A stretch of DNA of 33,697 nt from Bacteroidales bacterium. GTDB taxonomy: Bacteria > Bacteroidota > Bacteroidia > Bacteroidales > GCA-2748055. Each line of letters starts with the position of its first letter. The stretch's first letter is position 1. The notes under the pieces were generated by a model. It searched no databases, was not told the DNA's origin, and was given only the letters and a program-made list of their open reading frames with translations. The stretch lies in NCBI GenBank assembly GCA_023135955.1, contig JAGLSB010000256.1, positions 1 to 33,697 on the forward strand, read 5' to 3'. Position numbers and translations under genes: made by a program. Shown piece after piece: positions 7,077 through 16,092 of the stretch.

Positions 7077-9749
7077 ATGAATATTATCAGACGAATCATA
7101 TTAATTCTTAGCATTTCAGCCATTTTGATTGCTGCAGTTTATGGATTTTTCTGGTTAAAAACACAGAACTTTTCATATATGGATCCTAGGAACTCAATAC
7201 CAGGCAGTTTTTTAATTTGTGTAAAAACAAATGACTTAATAAATCTTGATGAAAGTTTTAGAAAAAAGAGCGAAATCTGGAAGGAATTCAAGCATTTGAA
7301 AGAATACAATGATTTTGAGAGACTGGATAAATATTTAGAGGATTTTGATAGTTTACGCACTAATAATGAGGGATTTAGTGCACTATTTGAAAAGGATGCA
7401 TTTATTTCGTTTCATAAGAAAAGTGAGAAGTTTGAGTTCTTAGCAAGCTTTGATTGTAAGGGGATAAATGCTACCGAAGAACTAATGAAAATAGTAGATA
7501 ACGGGAGTCTGATAAATAAATTTAAATATGAAAATCAGTCCTGTTATCAAGTAGAGAGTGAGAAAAATATTATTTTTCAGCACTTATTTTTTTATGAGTA
7601 CCGAGGGATTTTTGTAGTGTCGGAATCACTTGATTTGCTAAAAGAATCTATTCGAGCTATAAATAGTGAGACAAAAACATTCAAATCACCAGCCTACAAA
7701 AGAATTATTGAAACAGCCGGGACAAATGTTCTTGCAAATATTTATTTAAACTTTGAAGAAATATCAAAACATACAGTAGAAATATTTGAAAATGATTTTA
7801 CTGTACCACTAATTGATAAATTAACAGCGTCCGTTCTGGATTTAGAAATTTACCCTGGTAAGATTATACTTAATGGTTTTACTAGTTTTGATAATTCGAA
7901 AAGTTCACCCTTTCTAAAGTATGAGGATCCTATCCAGAAAGAAAAATCGCTTAATGATTTATTTCCGGCGGGGGTGGCATTTTTTAATGAAATAAAAGGA
8001 TTCACTAATGGAATAAACAAGAGCAATATTAGCGATGCTGAAAAATTATTTTTGTCTAGATTCTCAGAATTGGTGAGTTCAAATTCTGCAAAGTTAATTA
8101 GCAATAATGCTGGAAATTATAGTTCATATTTTTTGATCAGCTTGATATCTGGCGGTAATATGTGGGACTTCCTTACGGCTGAAGCAGTAGAAATTTTAGG
8201 CGATGATTATTCTCTCGAAATTGAAGAAATATCAATTGGAGAAACCGTCTTTCCTGTTGCAATTATTTCCTCAAACCCAATTCCGGAAATTGTAGGTTTT
8301 ACAGACGACACCAATTATGGGAGTTTTATTGTTTATGATAACACATTGATTTTTGCCGAAACGCTGAATGATATTAACTATATTATCCAACAAAATGAAC
8401 TTGGCAACACTCTGTCCAATAATAGATCATTCCAAAGCCTGGAAGAGAATTTTGCAAGCAACACCAACCTTTTCTCTTTTATAGATCCAGCTAATTATAT
8501 TGATGTTTTAATAAAAAAATTAAAACCTGGACCTAAAGAGTTCTTTACTAAAACTAAAAATAGTTGGAGCAAATTTGATGCAATAAGTTTTCAGAGTACA
8601 AAAGCTGATGATCTTCATTATTTCAGAATATTTATTAATTTTTCAGGAGTCCAGAATGAAAAGGTTAATACGGTTTGGAAAAGGAACCTGGATACCATCT
8701 CTGTTCATAAGCCGGCAATCGTTAGAAATTTTAATAATGGAGAAAAGGAAATATTTCTACAGGATATAAGTCGAAATATATATCTCATTGGTAGTTCAGG
8801 TGACATTTTATGGAAAAGCAAAACAGACGAACCTATTTTGAGTGAAATTATTCAGGTTGATTACTATAATAACGGGAAGTTGCAGTATCTTTTTAATACT
8901 ACAAAGAGCCTTTATCTGGTGGATAGAAATGGTAATCCCGTTGAAAAATTTCCGGTTGAATTTCAAACAGATGCATCAGCGGGCATTAATTTATTTGACT
9001 ATGATCAATCGGGGGATTGGCGAATATCGGTTCCATTATGCAATAAAAGTATTGTTATGTATGATCGGAACGGAAGAGTTGTTTCGGGCTGGAAATTCAG
9101 GACAGCAGATCATTTAATTAATCAAGCACTTAAGCATACCAGGGTTGGTGAAAAAGATTATATTATTGCAAGAGACGATTACCAGCTTTATTTTTTGGAC
9201 AGAAAAGGGAAAAAACGAATAAAACCTGAGCGACAGATTCATTTTTCGAAAAAAAACCCGATATTCATCGAAAAATCTACAAGGGCTAAACGTGATAAAA
9301 TAATTGCCTCTGATGAAAAAGGAAGCGTATATTATTTTTACTTTGATGAGAGAGTAGAGAAAGTATTTGAGAATGATTTGGATTCGGATCACTTCTTTCT
9401 TGCAGAAGATATAGTCGGCGATCATAATAAAGAGTTTATTTTTACAGATAGGGATAAGTTATTAGTATATGATGCTGAGAAAAATTTAATTTTTTCTGAT
9501 GTGCTGCCGGAAAACATTAATTGTCGTCCCGTTGTTTATGAATTTAGTGCGAATGATAAAAAAATTGGAATCGTTGCAACCAAAACAGGTAAAATATATC
9601 TCTACAATAATGACGGAACCATTTATGATGGATTTCCCTTGAATGGTTCGTCCCTGTTCAGCATTTCCTCCTTTCCCGGATTGAAGGACAGGTTTAATTT
9701 AATAGTTAGTAATAAAGATAACTTTTTGTACAATTATTCCGTAAAGTAA
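7077..9749 (+). CDS. Membrane-anchored protein of unknown function with C-terminal propeller-like repeats
   Basis: Not recognised by name. The 890-residue protein starts with a short basic stretch and one membrane helix (residues about 7-27, IILILSISAILIAAVYGFFW), so the rest should face the periplasm. The N-terminal 560 residues resemble the loosely defined DUF3352-type proteins of Bacteroidales (weak judgement). From about 565 to the end there are roughly eight repeats of the form IYLIGSSGDILW, LYLVDRNGNPVEKFP, IVMYDRNGRVVSGW, LYFLDRKGKK, LLVYDAEKNLIF and IYLYNNDGTIYDGFP, as in a beta-propeller of the PQQ/YVTN type. It heads a plus-strand cluster; the lipoprotein gene begins 19 bases downstream. 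Confidence 0.8.
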   Translation: MNIIRRIILILSISAILIAAVYGFFWLKTQNFSYMDPRNSIPGSFLICVKTNDLINLDESFRKKSEIWKEFKHLKEYNDFERLDKYLEDFDSLRTNNEGFSALFEKDAFISFHKKSEKFEFLASFDCKGINATEELMKIVDNGSLINKFKYENQSCYQVESEKNIIFQHLFFYEYRGIFVVSESLDLLKESIRAINSETKTFKSPAYKRIIETAGTNVLANIYLNFEEISKHTVEIFENDFTVPLIDKLTASVLDLEIYPGKIILNGFTSFDNSKSSPFLKYEDPIQKEKSLNDLFPAGVAFFNEIKGFTNGINKSNISDAEKLFLSRFSELVSSNSAKLISNNAGNYSSYFLISLISGGNMWDFLTAEAVEILGDDYSLEIEEISIGETVFPVAIISSNPIPEIVGFTDDTNYGSFIVYDNTLIFAETLNDINYIIQQNELGNTLSNNRSFQSLEENFASNTNLFSFIDPANYIDVLIKKLKPGPKEFFTKTKNSWSKFDAISFQSTKADDLHYFRIFINFSGVQNEKVNTVWKRNLDTISVHKPAIVRNFNNGEKEIFLQDISRNIYLIGSSGDILWKSKTDEPILSEIIQVDYYNNGKLQYLFNTTKSLYLVDRNGNPVEKFPVEFQTDASAGINLFDYDQSGDWRISVPLCNKSIVMYDRNGRVVSGWKFRTADHLINQALKHTRVGEKDYIIARDDYQLYFLDRKGKKRIKPERQIHFSKKNPIFIEKSTRAKRDKIIASDEKGSVYYFYFDERVEKVFENDLDSDHFFLAEDIVGDHNKEFIFTDRDKLLVYDAEKNLIFSDVLPENINCRPVVYEFSANDKKIGIVATKTGKIYLYNNDGTIYDGFPLNGSSLFSISSFPGLKDRFNLIVSNKDNFLYNYSVK

Positions 9750-9768
9750 AGGATAAATATATTCTGAT

Positions 9769-11430
9769 ATGAAAACAAAATTGATGCTAAGAATAATTAT
9801 CGCGATTCTGATGACAGGAGGTCTGATTGGATTAAATTCTTGTATGGATGACGGCTGGGATTTTAGCAAGATTTCTGATGAGATTTTACTTACGCCTGGT
9901 ATTGCAGCACCTATCGCTTATGGTGAATTGTCTCTCAAAGATATATTAATAGAATTTGATTCTGCTGGATATATTCAGGAATATGAGGATAGTCTCATGT
10001 ATATTTCTTACGCACAGGATATGTTTTCGTATCCCTCTTATGATATTATGAGTATTCCGGATCAGGACTTTCTTGAATTCTTTATAGAAGCAGAGGTGGC
10101 AATATTTCCTTTTTGGAATGATTTACCACTTGGTGATACAGTATCATTTGATAAAAATCAAGATGGAAGCTTCGAATTTCCTAATGGGGAAAAACTTGAT
10201 AGTATTTATGTAAAGTCAGGGGAGCTGCAAATAAATGTAAGCTCCAGTTTTCTTCATAGTGGGATAATAAATATAGGCTCTGATAGTTTACTTCATGATG
10301 GGGAACCATTTCATGATATTTTGAAGATCAGCTCAGCTGATGGGAGTTTTGACACAAGCTATACTGTTAATTTAGAGAATTATAAAATTTATCTGGATAA
10401 TTCGGATCCGGTAAAATCATACCTGCCATTAACATTTGAATTATCATTAATTAATTCTGGAAACCCAATTAGTCAGGGTGAAAGTTGTAATATTTCCTTA
10501 AGTTTTATCAATTTTGAATTTAGCTCCGCATATGGTTTTTTTGGGAATTATGATCTAATGGTTGAAGATGGCGAAATTGTTCTTGAATTATTTGATATTA
10601 GCGAGATTGAGGGCCAAATATCTTTCTTTAATCCTCAGTTAGTGCTAAACGTTAACAATTCTTATGGATTACCTGTTCAGATTGATCTTTCTGATTTTAG
10701 CACCTATTCCGTGGCAAATAATGTTACAACACCCTTAGTGTTTGACGGTGTAAATCCTTTTGATATTCTGGCGCCAGGTATTGATTCTGTTGGCACATCA
10801 GTTCCGACAAGAATTGAAATTAATAATACTAATTGTAACATTGCTGAGGCCCTGGAAACCTTTCCAAATAGATTCAATTATTCTGTTTCCGCGATTACAA
10901 ATCCACTTGGACCAGAGGATACCGATAATTTTATAACGGACTCCAGTAGTCTTGACGTTGGTATTGAGGTAGCCCTCCCTTTGCACTTTAAAGCAAATGG
11001 CTATGCCTTAGAGGATACCATACTTTTTGATTTTGAAGAGCAGTTTGGAGATAATGTAGATTTGATTGAAACTTTTATACTGGATATGGATGTCAAAAAC
11101 GGACTGCCTATGGAAGTAAATATGCAGTTGTTTTTCAAAGATGAAAACTATAATATGCTTGATTCCATGTTTGTAGATGATAAATTTCTTTTGCCGCCTA
11201 CAATAAACGCTCAGAACCAAATTACTGAGCCTTCAGAAAATACTAAATCCATAGAATTAGACAGTGCTAAACTTGAGAAAATAAAGACAACAAAATATAT
11301 GTTTATACGTGCCACAATTAGTACGGCCGGAGCCCAGGACGGAGACTACGTGAAGTTTTACAGTTATTATAATATTTACTTTAAGTTAAAATTGGATGCC
11401 GCCCTGAATGTAAATTCAAGAGACCTTTAA
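9769..11430 (+). CDS. Predicted lipoprotein of unknown function
   Basis: A 553-residue protein with a lipoprotein signal peptide: basic start, hydrophobic core, and LNSC with the lipidated Cys at residue 25. The following MDDG places acidic residues at +3/+4, similar to the lipoprotein export signal that sends Bacteroidota lipoproteins outward. The rest is rich in beta-strand-type sequence with Asp, Ser and Asn, and no catalytic motif is visible. It lies between the propeller protein (19-base gap) and the barrel protein, whose ATG directly follows this stop codon. The three are therefore very likely cotranscribed and probably work at the outer membrane. Function unknown. Confidence 0.8.
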   Translation: MKTKLMLRIIIAILMTGGLIGLNSCMDDGWDFSKISDEILLTPGIAAPIAYGELSLKDILIEFDSAGYIQEYEDSLMYISYAQDMFSYPSYDIMSIPDQDFLEFFIEAEVAIFPFWNDLPLGDTVSFDKNQDGSFEFPNGEKLDSIYVKSGELQINVSSSFLHSGIINIGSDSLLHDGEPFHDILKISSADGSFDTSYTVNLENYKIYLDNSDPVKSYLPLTFELSLINSGNPISQGESCNISLSFINFEFSSAYGFFGNYDLMVEDGEIVLELFDISEIEGQISFFNPQLVLNVNNSYGLPVQIDLSDFSTYSVANNVTTPLVFDGVNPFDILAPGIDSVGTSVPTRIEINNTNCNIAEALETFPNRFNYSVSAITNPLGPEDTDNFITDSSSLDVGIEVALPLHFKANGYALEDTILFDFEEQFGDNVDLIETFILDMDVKNGLPMEVNMQLFFKDENYNMLDSMFVDDKFLLPPTINAQNQITEPSENTKSIELDSAKLEKIKTTKYMFIRATISTAGAQDGDYVKFYSYYNIYFKLKLDAALNVNSRDL

Positions 11431-12909
11431 ATGTTATCACCTATGCAAATATTTATCAGAAAACCTAGAAATTTAATTTTCCTGTTATCCGTTCTCATTA
11501 TTTCAGGAAATTTATATGCTCAGGATGTAAACACAATGTATTATATGAGAGGGATACCCCAGATTTATCAACTAAATCCTGCTATTCAACCAGATTGTAA
11601 TTTTTTCTTTGGCATTCCGGGGGTATCACCCTTAAGATTACAGGTAGAAAATGATTTTGGATTGGAGGATGTGCTACAATACGACCCAGTGCTTGATTCG
11701 CTCGTTACTCCTTTTCACTCTACTTCTGATTATGCAATTGGAGAAGAGGAATTTTTAAACAGACTTAAGGACATGAATTCCTTAAATACAGAACTATCTA
11801 CAAGTCTTCTGTCATTTGGTTATAGAAACAAAAAAACATTTATTACTATCGATATTAGAGAAAGATTTAGTCTGGGTTTCGATTATTCGAAAGATTTTCT
11901 TCGCTTACCAATAGTAGGTCCTGATGAAGGTGAAATTTTTGATATGGGTCTGGGAATTGATATGTCTTTATTCAATGAAATGTCATTGGGCATCTCTCAA
12001 AATATTGGCGATAAATTAACTATAGGAGTTAGGGGAAAGCTATTGTTTGGACAGGCAAATGTCAATACCTCAGATTTGAATATTCATCTCGAAACAAGCA
12101 AAGACGCCATTCTGGTTCAGAATAACATAAATATTCAAACATCAGCACCTTATCTTACTGACTATGTTGCCTTTGCTACGGCCGCGCCAATTGCAACCAT
12201 AACAAAGGATTTTGAGAACTTTGATATTGATATCCCCACTACTCAAGAAATTACAGGAATGGTTCTAAATACAAATAATCTCGGGTTTGGAGTGGACATT
12301 GGTGCTAACTATAGGGTTTTTGATTGGTTACAGGTAAATGCCAGTGTTGTTGATTTTGGTGCTATCAAATGGAAGGATGGAATGATAAATCTATCAAATA
12401 CGTCTTCTTATACATTTGAAGGAATAGAAGTTGATATGGGAAATGAAGAATTTTTTGATGACTTTCTGGATACTCTGACTACGACTTTTGATAATTTTAC
12501 TACTACACCTGCTGAATACAGAACGACTTTACCAACAAAAGTTTTTATTGGTGCTGCAGCATACCCTTTACGATTTATAAGTTTTGGAGCTTTATCGAGA
12601 ACCGATTTTATTAATGGAGATATTCGCCAACAATTTACTTTTTCTACCAATATATACCCTATTCGTATGCTTAGTACCAGTTTTTCATATTCTATAATTG
12701 ATGGAACATATAAAAATCTTGGTCTTGGTGTTGCCCTAAAATTATTACCACTAAATATTTATGTCATTACAGATACAGGTCCTTCAATATACTTCTGGCC
12801 ACCGGAAGCCCGTATGTTTAACCTCAAGGCAGGCGTTAATTTTATGTTCGGTAATCCTTATATGAAGAAGAAAAAAGCTAAGGTTTACGATATGCCACTT
12901 GTTGATTAG
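11431..12909 (+). CDS. Outer-membrane beta-barrel protein, DUF5723-like
   Basis: A 492-residue protein with a signal peptide (IFLLSVLIISGNLYA followed by QD) and alternating hydrophobic strands throughout (FFGIPGVSPLRLQVEN, SLGISQNIGDKLTIGVRGKL, LGFGVDIGANYRVFDWLQVN). It ends in MFNLKAGVNFMFG plus a short basic tail. The opening (YYMRGIPQIYQLNPAIQP) and overall pattern fit the DUF5723 family of Bacteroidota, distantly like PorV/FadL-type barrels. The reading frame starts immediately after the lipoprotein stop (TAAATG), indicating translational coupling; M5 is an alternative start with a cleaner signal peptide. The function is unknown. Confidence 0.8.
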   Translation: MLSPMQIFIRKPRNLIFLLSVLIISGNLYAQDVNTMYYMRGIPQIYQLNPAIQPDCNFFFGIPGVSPLRLQVENDFGLEDVLQYDPVLDSLVTPFHSTSDYAIGEEEFLNRLKDMNSLNTELSTSLLSFGYRNKKTFITIDIRERFSLGFDYSKDFLRLPIVGPDEGEIFDMGLGIDMSLFNEMSLGISQNIGDKLTIGVRGKLLFGQANVNTSDLNIHLETSKDAILVQNNINIQTSAPYLTDYVAFATAAPIATITKDFENFDIDIPTTQEITGMVLNTNNLGFGVDIGANYRVFDWLQVNASVVDFGAIKWKDGMINLSNTSSYTFEGIEVDMGNEEFFDDFLDTLTTTFDNFTTTPAEYRTTLPTKVFIGAAAYPLRFISFGALSRTDFINGDIRQQFTFSTNIYPIRMLSTSFSYSIIDGTYKNLGLGVALKLLPLNIYVITDTGPSIYFWPPEARMFNLKAGVNFMFGNPYMKKKKAKVYDMPLVD

Positions 12910-12922
12910 AAAGATAAAATTC

Positions 12923-12952
12923 TTTGCAGATCAATTCTCTTTCGTATTTTTG
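12923..12952 (+). promoter_or_regulatory. Strong Bacteroidota-type promoter of the DUF4834 gene
   Basis: TTTG (12923-12926), an 18-base spacer and TATTTTTG (12945-12952) match both promoter elements exactly. The start codon is 17 bases after the -7 element, giving a leader of only about 10 bases. Confidence 0.7.
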
Positions 12953-12969
12953 CCTGAAATAAAAAAAGA

Positions 12970-13182
12970 ATGTTTTTCAGACTTATTCTATTCATAATCC
13001 TTGGATATGTAATTATTGGTTTTTTTAAAAGGCTTTTTGCCATTCCAAAAACCAAATCACAGTATCATGATCCGAAATCTTCAAAGGAAAAAGAAGGAAA
13101 TGTTACAATTAAGAATGCAGTTACAAAAAAGCAAGAAATCAACAAAAGCGAAGGCGACTATATTGATTTTGAAGACGTATAG
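12970..13182 (+). CDS. Small membrane-anchored protein, DUF4834-like
   Basis: A 70-residue protein with one N-terminal membrane helix (residues 2-18, FFRLILFIILGYVIIGF), a basic stretch, a Lys-rich linker and the acidic tail GDYIDFEDV. This layout, including the Y-x-D-[FY]-E-[DE]-[IV] ending, is that of the DUF4834 family of short Bacteroidota proteins of unknown function. It begins with ATG 60 bases after the barrel gene and has its own promoter. A second frame over the same bases is a shadow. Confidence 0.75.
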   Translation: MFFRLILFIILGYVIIGFFKRLFAIPKTKSQYHDPKSSKEKEGNVTIKNAVTKKQEINKSEGDYIDFEDV

Positions 13183-13223
13183 CTCTGAAGGGAAATTCTA
13201 AATATTCTATATCGATGCTGTTT

Positions 13224-13841
13224 TTAGCAGCCCCCGGCAACTCTCTTTTTCTTCTTCTTTGAAGTTATAACAGGCTTTGCGGGAATTGCTGATTTTGCAG
13301 TATTTCCCTCAACAGATCCACCTAAAGCCATAGAAGCACCCTTGCGAAAATTATATTTTGCAATCTCTTCATCAGGACTTGTAGAAGAAGGAGGAACAGG
13401 GTTAATTATTGTTTCTGCCCAGTAGTTTAAACCACCTTGTAGAACATAGTTGTTTGAATATCCTAACTGCCTTGTTATCATCCATGCTTCATTCGAATTC
13501 AAGGAACCATTCGAGTAAAAAACATTCATTTTTACATCCTGATCAAGAATATCAACATATTGATCTGCAAGTAATTCAGAAAGAGGAATGTTGATTGCTC
13601 CTGGCAGACTGAATTTATCAAATTCATCAGGAGTCCGGACATCAATTAATTGAAGAGAAGGATCTTGTTGAACTAACATATCAGCAACATTATCAGGATG
13701 AATATAAGGTTCATAGCTAACAGCTTCCTGTAGAAGTTCATTGGCTGTAAGTTTATATTGTTTTGTTGTATTAGATGGCACTGCAGCTATAATCAGAGCC
13801 ATCGGAATAATAAAACCAGCCAGTAAAAGTCTTGAATTCAT
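13224..13841 (-). CDS. Exported rhodanese-like protein lacking the active-site Cys, with a single C-terminal Cys
   Basis: A 205-residue protein with an N-terminal hydrophobic export/anchor segment (residues 5-21) and one rhodanese domain (about 48-145). QLIDVRTPDEFDKFSLPGAI is the classic CH2 motif and YVLQGGLNYW the C-terminal motif. The catalytic loop reads VFYSNGS, so the sulfur-carrying Cys is Ser110 (codon TCG). The only Cys in the whole protein is Cys205, the last residue, at the end of a flexible Ser/Pro/Lys-rich tail closing KKKKKRVAGGC. This recalls the C-terminal GGCGG arm of SoxY. It is the last gene of the sulfur operon, 86 bases after the second YeeE gene. A role as periplasmic sulfur carrier is inference; classical thiosulfate:cyanide transferase activity is unlikely. 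Confidence 0.88.
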   Translation of the reverse strand: MNSRLLLAGFIIPMALIIAAVPSNTTKQYKLTANELLQEAVSYEPYIHPDNVADMLVQQDPSLQLIDVRTPDEFDKFSLPGAINIPLSELLADQYVDILDQDVKMNVFYSNGSLNSNEAWMITRQLGYSNNYVLQGGLNYWAETIINPVPPSSTSPDEEIAKYNFRKGASMALGGSVEGNTAKSAIPAKPVITSKKKKKRVAGGC

Positions 13842-13927
13842 GATGTTTATTTTATGAACAGGAAATTAATATCCAATGTTCAATTAAAAATTTATTACTT
13901 ATAAATATTTTATTTTTTAATATCTGA

Positions 13928-14518
13928 TTAATATTCTTCTCTTGGAAATTTTTTCTCAGCCCATTCACCAATCCAGAACATTCCAAAGGCTACCAAGACT
14001 ATAATTAAAGCCATAAGTCCGTCTTTGATTCCCATAAACTCACTAATTTTGGGAATACCAAGAAATTTAGCTTTATAGAAATCTTCCCATAAAGGATATC
14101 CTTCTCCAAAAATAAATATCCCAAGGATTAAGCCCACTATAAATACCATAGCATCAATCTTTCCAATTGAGGCCCCACAAAAACTTGTTCCCGGGCAGAA
14201 TCCGCCAAGAATAAATCCCGCTCCCATTATTACTCCGCCAGCAATTGCTGAATATAAGAAAGTAGGATTGATATAAATCAGACTCAAATCAATCCATCCA
14301 AAAAGGCTTAAAAATAACAAACCAATCATGGCTGTAATGGCTGCGGTAAAAAAGACTTTAAGCACAACAGTATCGTAACCGTAAAAAACTCCGGCTAGTT
14401 TTCGGCTTGAAGAAAAGCCGGCACCTTCCAAAACGAAACCGAACCCGATTCCTATAAGAAATGCAAAAACCAGATTTGTATCTGTCGTTATTATTTCATT
14501 TGCTACTAAAGGACCCAT
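13928..14518 (-). CDS. YeeE/YedE-family sulfur transporter, half-size protein (second of a pair)
   Basis: A 196-residue polytopic membrane protein of the YeeE/YedE (TsuA-like) family, whose studied member imports thiosulfate through conserved cysteines. Two such cysteines are visible in GGFCPGTSFCGASIGK (Cys108 and Cys114). FGFVLEGAGFSSSRKLAGVFYGYD (about 27-50, split here by motif) is the matching N-terminal half repeat. There are roughly five membrane helices. Full-length family members hold both halves in one chain of about 350 residues; here two adjacent genes give about 370 together. It is 62 bases downstream of the other half and precedes the rhodanese-like gene. Confidence 0.9.
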   Translation of the reverse strand: MGPLVANEIITTDTNLVFAFLIGIGFGFVLEGAGFSSSRKLAGVFYGYDTVVLKVFFTAAITAMIGLLFLSLFGWIDLSLIYINPTFLYSAIAGGVIMGAGFILGGFCPGTSFCGASIGKIDAMVFIVGLILGIFIFGEGYPLWEDFYKAKFLGIPKISEFMGIKDGLMALIIVLVAFGMFWIGEWAEKKFPREEY

Positions 14519-14580
14519 TTTATTATATTTATTTTTTAACTACTACTTATTTATAATCACTTTTATCACACTCCTCATTC

Positions 14581-15108
14581 TCAAATCCAGTTTTTTCGAA
14601 CAAAATATGCCAATGCATAACCTGTTCCAAAAATGGCAGCCATTGAAATAAATCCACCAAGTGAAAGAACAGCCATTCCGCTAAGAGCAGACCCACTTGT
14701 GCATCCACGTCCTAACTGCGACCCAAATCCAAAAAGGACACCACCTATTAATGCAAAAATCAGCCTTCTTTTTGAAGTAATTTTCGGTGAATGTTCGACT
14801 TTAAGTTTTAGTCTTCCAGAGAGTGCTCCAGAAAGAAATCCGCCAACCAATACACCAAGCATTTCAAAAACTAACCAGGCTTTCATAGGCTTCGGGTGAG
14901 CTTCTTTATAATCAGAAAAGTAAGAAGCTTTTTCAGCATGAGCTGGAGCTACAGCATCTACAGTTGTTACAATCGCACTTTTAATTGCTCCACTTGCTCC
15001 AAGTCCGCGCCCTGAAACAAAATATGCCATAAGCAAAATGATACCCAACAAAACACCTGCAAGGTAAGGATTCATGTAAGCTTTTGATTTTTGTTCTTTT
15101 GTTGTCAT
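14581..15108 (-). CDS. YeeE/YedE-family sulfur transporter, half-size protein (first of a pair)
   Basis: A 175-residue membrane protein of the YeeE/YedE family. After a short basic N-terminus come helix 1 (PYLAGVLLGIILLMAYFVSG), the SGRGLGASG loop, a polar periplasmic segment and a central helix pair (WLVFEMLGVLVGGFLSGALS). GGVLFGFGSQLGRGCTSGSA then carries the conserved Cys136, and GFISMAAIFGTGYALAYFV is the final helix. It probably pairs with the downstream half to form one thiosulfate/sulfur-species channel. It lies 22 bases after the NrfD-like gene, in the same operon. Confidence 0.9.
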   Translation of the reverse strand: MTTKEQKSKAYMNPYLAGVLLGIILLMAYFVSGRGLGASGAIKSAIVTTVDAVAPAHAEKASYFSDYKEAHPKPMKAWLVFEMLGVLVGGFLSGALSGRLKLKVEHSPKITSKRRLIFALIGGVLFGFGSQLGRGCTSGSALSGMAVLSLGGFISMAAIFGTGYALAYFVRKNWI

Positions 15109-15130
15109 AAATCAGATTTTAACTATTTTG

Positions 15131-16072
15131 TCAATAAAGCCACCTACTGGTTTGGCCGGCAAAGGTAATAATAAACCTAAGTAAAATACCCCCAAAGATT
15201 ACCAGCAGAGCAGGAACAAATAAGGGGATTTTAAATTTCCATAATTCTAATATTTCTAGTATAGCAGGAATTACCATACCCATTAAAACTACCAATACCC
15301 AGAATGCAGCTGTATAGGATCCACCCAGAAATAGACTCGCAGCATCAATTTGTACCTGAGTACTGGCAAGGAGACCCATGAAAAGATGCACAATAAGAAA
15401 TAGTTCTACACCAATTAGTGCTAAATCTATAGTAGAAAAAGTTTTTTTCTCTAAATGAGTTTTGGCGAAGAGAATATTCATTGCAGCCCCTGTTGATAAT
15501 CCGGATACAAGAAACAAAGGCCCCAGAATAGATGTGTTCCATAACGGACGTGCATTAAATGCCGATAATAATATTCCCGTATACATCCCAAGAATTAAGG
15601 AGGATATTATCATTGCCCAGGCAATTACTTTTTTATATTTTATAAAAAATTCTTCAATAATATCAAGCCAGGGAAAGGGCCATTTAAATGAAGGGAAGAC
15701 TTTCTTTAAATGTATTGCAGCCCAAATAAAAGATAAGGGTGTCACAATCATAAGTACCCAGGCTCCCCACGACATAGGCGATTCTAATCTTATAGTTGTA
15801 TAAAGTCGCCAGAAATAAAGCTTATGATGCAGGTCTAAAAACAATGAAATTAGCCCAATAACTAATAAAAACGGAACTATCAAAGGAGTTTTTTCTATTG
15901 CGGTAGGAAAATCTTTTTCTTTACCATTGATTGTATAAAAGGCAGCGAAAAATAGAATGCCAGCCGCGAGTCCACCAAGGAAAAGGTAAATTGGTATCTC
16001 CCAATGCCAGATATTCAGATAGGGATCAATCTTGGGATTCATCCTTCCGCTAGTGATAATTTCTTCTCTCAT
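15131..16072 (-). CDS. NrfD/PsrC-like integral membrane subunit
   Basis: A 313-residue polytopic protein, about eight hydrophobic segments, of the NrfD/PsrC family. These subunits anchor the molybdoenzyme and ferredoxin to the membrane and exchange electrons with menaquinone. The opening HWEIPIYLFLGGLAAGILFF is the family signature region, followed by LDLHHKLYFWRLYTTIRLES and PMSWGAWVLMIVTPLSFIWA, also typical of PsrC. Length matches PsrC/PhsC-type proteins. It is 20 bases after the ferredoxin gene and just before the YeeE pair, consistent with one complex of A, B and C subunits. Confidence 0.9.
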   Translation of the reverse strand: MREEIITSGRMNPKIDPYLNIWHWEIPIYLFLGGLAAGILFFAAFYTINGKEKDFPTAIEKTPLIVPFLLVIGLISLFLDLHHKLYFWRLYTTIRLESPMSWGAWVLMIVTPLSFIWAAIHLKKVFPSFKWPFPWLDIIEEFFIKYKKVIAWAMIISSLILGMYTGILLSAFNARPLWNTSILGPLFLVSGLSTGAAMNILFAKTHLEKKTFSTIDLALIGVELFLIVHLFMGLLASTQVQIDAASLFLGGSYTAAFWVLVVLMGMVIPAILEILELWKFKIPLFVPALLVIFGGILLRFIITFAGQTSRWLY

Positions 16073-16092
16073 AAGATTTTATTTTTCAATTT

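Noticed and set aside
13016-13201. A 61-residue frame overlapping the DUF4834 gene
   Set aside because: It is a shifted, lysine- and methionine-rich shadow of the real gene with no independent start signal.
13217-13231. Short GCTG/CAGC dyad between the DUF4834 gene and the rhodanese-like gene as a terminator
   Set aside because: The stem is only 4 bp, lies over the rhodanese stop codon and lacks a following T-run.
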